A DNA stretch of 64,000 nt from Segatella albensis DSM 11370 = JCM 12258 (GTDB lineage Bacteria > Bacteroidota > Bacteroidia > Bacteroidales > Bacteroidaceae): NCBI RefSeq assembly GCF_000426565.1, contig NZ_AUFP01000005.1:202617-266616 (forward strand), written 5' to 3'. The position numbers and the translations under genes are program-made. Below the pieces are notes generated by a model. That model searched no databases and was not told the origin of the DNA. It worked only from the letters and a program-made list of their open reading frames with translations. Of the stretch, positions 63,978-64,000 are shown piece by piece. Each line of letters opens with the position of its first letter. Position 1 is the stretch's first letter.

Positions 63978-64000
63978 GGAGGCGGTTACCTACTCTCCCG
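63978..64000 (-). rRNA. rrf: 5S rRNA, 3' end (partial)
   Basis: The minus strand reads CGGGAGAGTAGGTAACCGCC, which is the 3' part of Bacteroidota 5S rRNA (GGGAGAGTAGGTxxCCGCC). The remainder lies beyond the window. A strong terminator follows, so an rRNA operon probably ends here. Confidence 0.75.

Overview
The window comes from a Bacteroidota chromosome, most probably Prevotella/Segatella. The evidence is in the sequence: promoters of the TTTG-N19/20-TAnnTTTG type (the Bacteroidota -33/-7 form), few strong Shine-Dalgarno sites, an nqrABCDEF operon, GldE, a lipoprotein Omp85 of the TamL type, a GT3-type glycogen synthase, a long Ala/Lys tail on ribosomal protein S16, and the DUF5112/DUF5113-type sensor kinase and DUF6057 families. 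Base composition is moderately AT-rich. No phage, plasmid, insertion sequence or CRISPR array is visible.

Layout. 1-4607 (minus): nqrA to nqrF, the sodium-pumping NADH:quinone reductase, with nqrF cut by the window edge. 4806-9101 (plus): a TamB-type protein that appears to start at CTG. 9275-12520 (minus): an ECF sigma factor, a membrane protein likely to be its anti-sigma, a CpxP-like periplasmic protein, an L,D-transpeptidase lipoprotein and a tiny exported protein with a T9SS-CTD-like fold. 12692-14605 (minus): cytidine deaminase and a beta-helix lipoprotein. 14825-16597 (plus): ribosomal protein S1. 16598-17420: a long gene-free stretch holding a 22-bp periodic palindromic repeat. 17421-20323: a DUF134-NifX regulator facing a ferredoxin / Fe-S membrane protein / C_GCAxxG_C_C protein / thioredoxin lipoprotein / MarR operon across a region with two near-identical palindromic operators. 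20407-21637: a small lipoprotein and an isolated cobI/cbiL-like methylase.

21671-29481 (minus): a CxxCH-bearing PD40 lipoprotein, a DUF6057 membrane protein, another membrane protein, a response regulator and a large double-sensor kinase-like protein whose H-box His is replaced by Asn. 29495-33857: KDG/KDPG catabolism (eda, kdgK) divergent from a LacI regulator and an NhaC antiporter. 33867-39819: unknown protein, GH25 lysozyme, zinc-ribbon membrane protein, DnaJ-like protein, 5'-nucleotidase and NudC. 39853-43962 (minus): radical SAM protein, GT2, MtaB, S16. 44075-50796: DUF4923 protein, MBL hydrolase, small lipoprotein, TamL, TrmH-family methylase, membrane protein, HisB. 50793-54158 (minus): PPTase, GldE, SSB, an unknown protein, and four tRNAs (Gly-GCC twice, Leu-GAG, Leu-CAG). 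54179-54467: a second, better preserved 22-bp GTTAAC array. 54468-57349: NspC, a ThiE/TenI-fold protein and Prs. 57458-58808: an operon remnant, with an intact esterase-like gene between the broken ends of two other genes. 58902-63143 (minus): glycogen phosphorylase and synthase. 63294-63719: a small exported protein. 63933-64000: the terminator and 3' end of a 5S rRNA gene.

The most unusual items are the two in-phase 22-bp GTTAAC arrays, the thiol/Fe-S cluster with its paired operators, the kinase with a missing phospho-acceptor His, and the operon remnant between prs and glgP.
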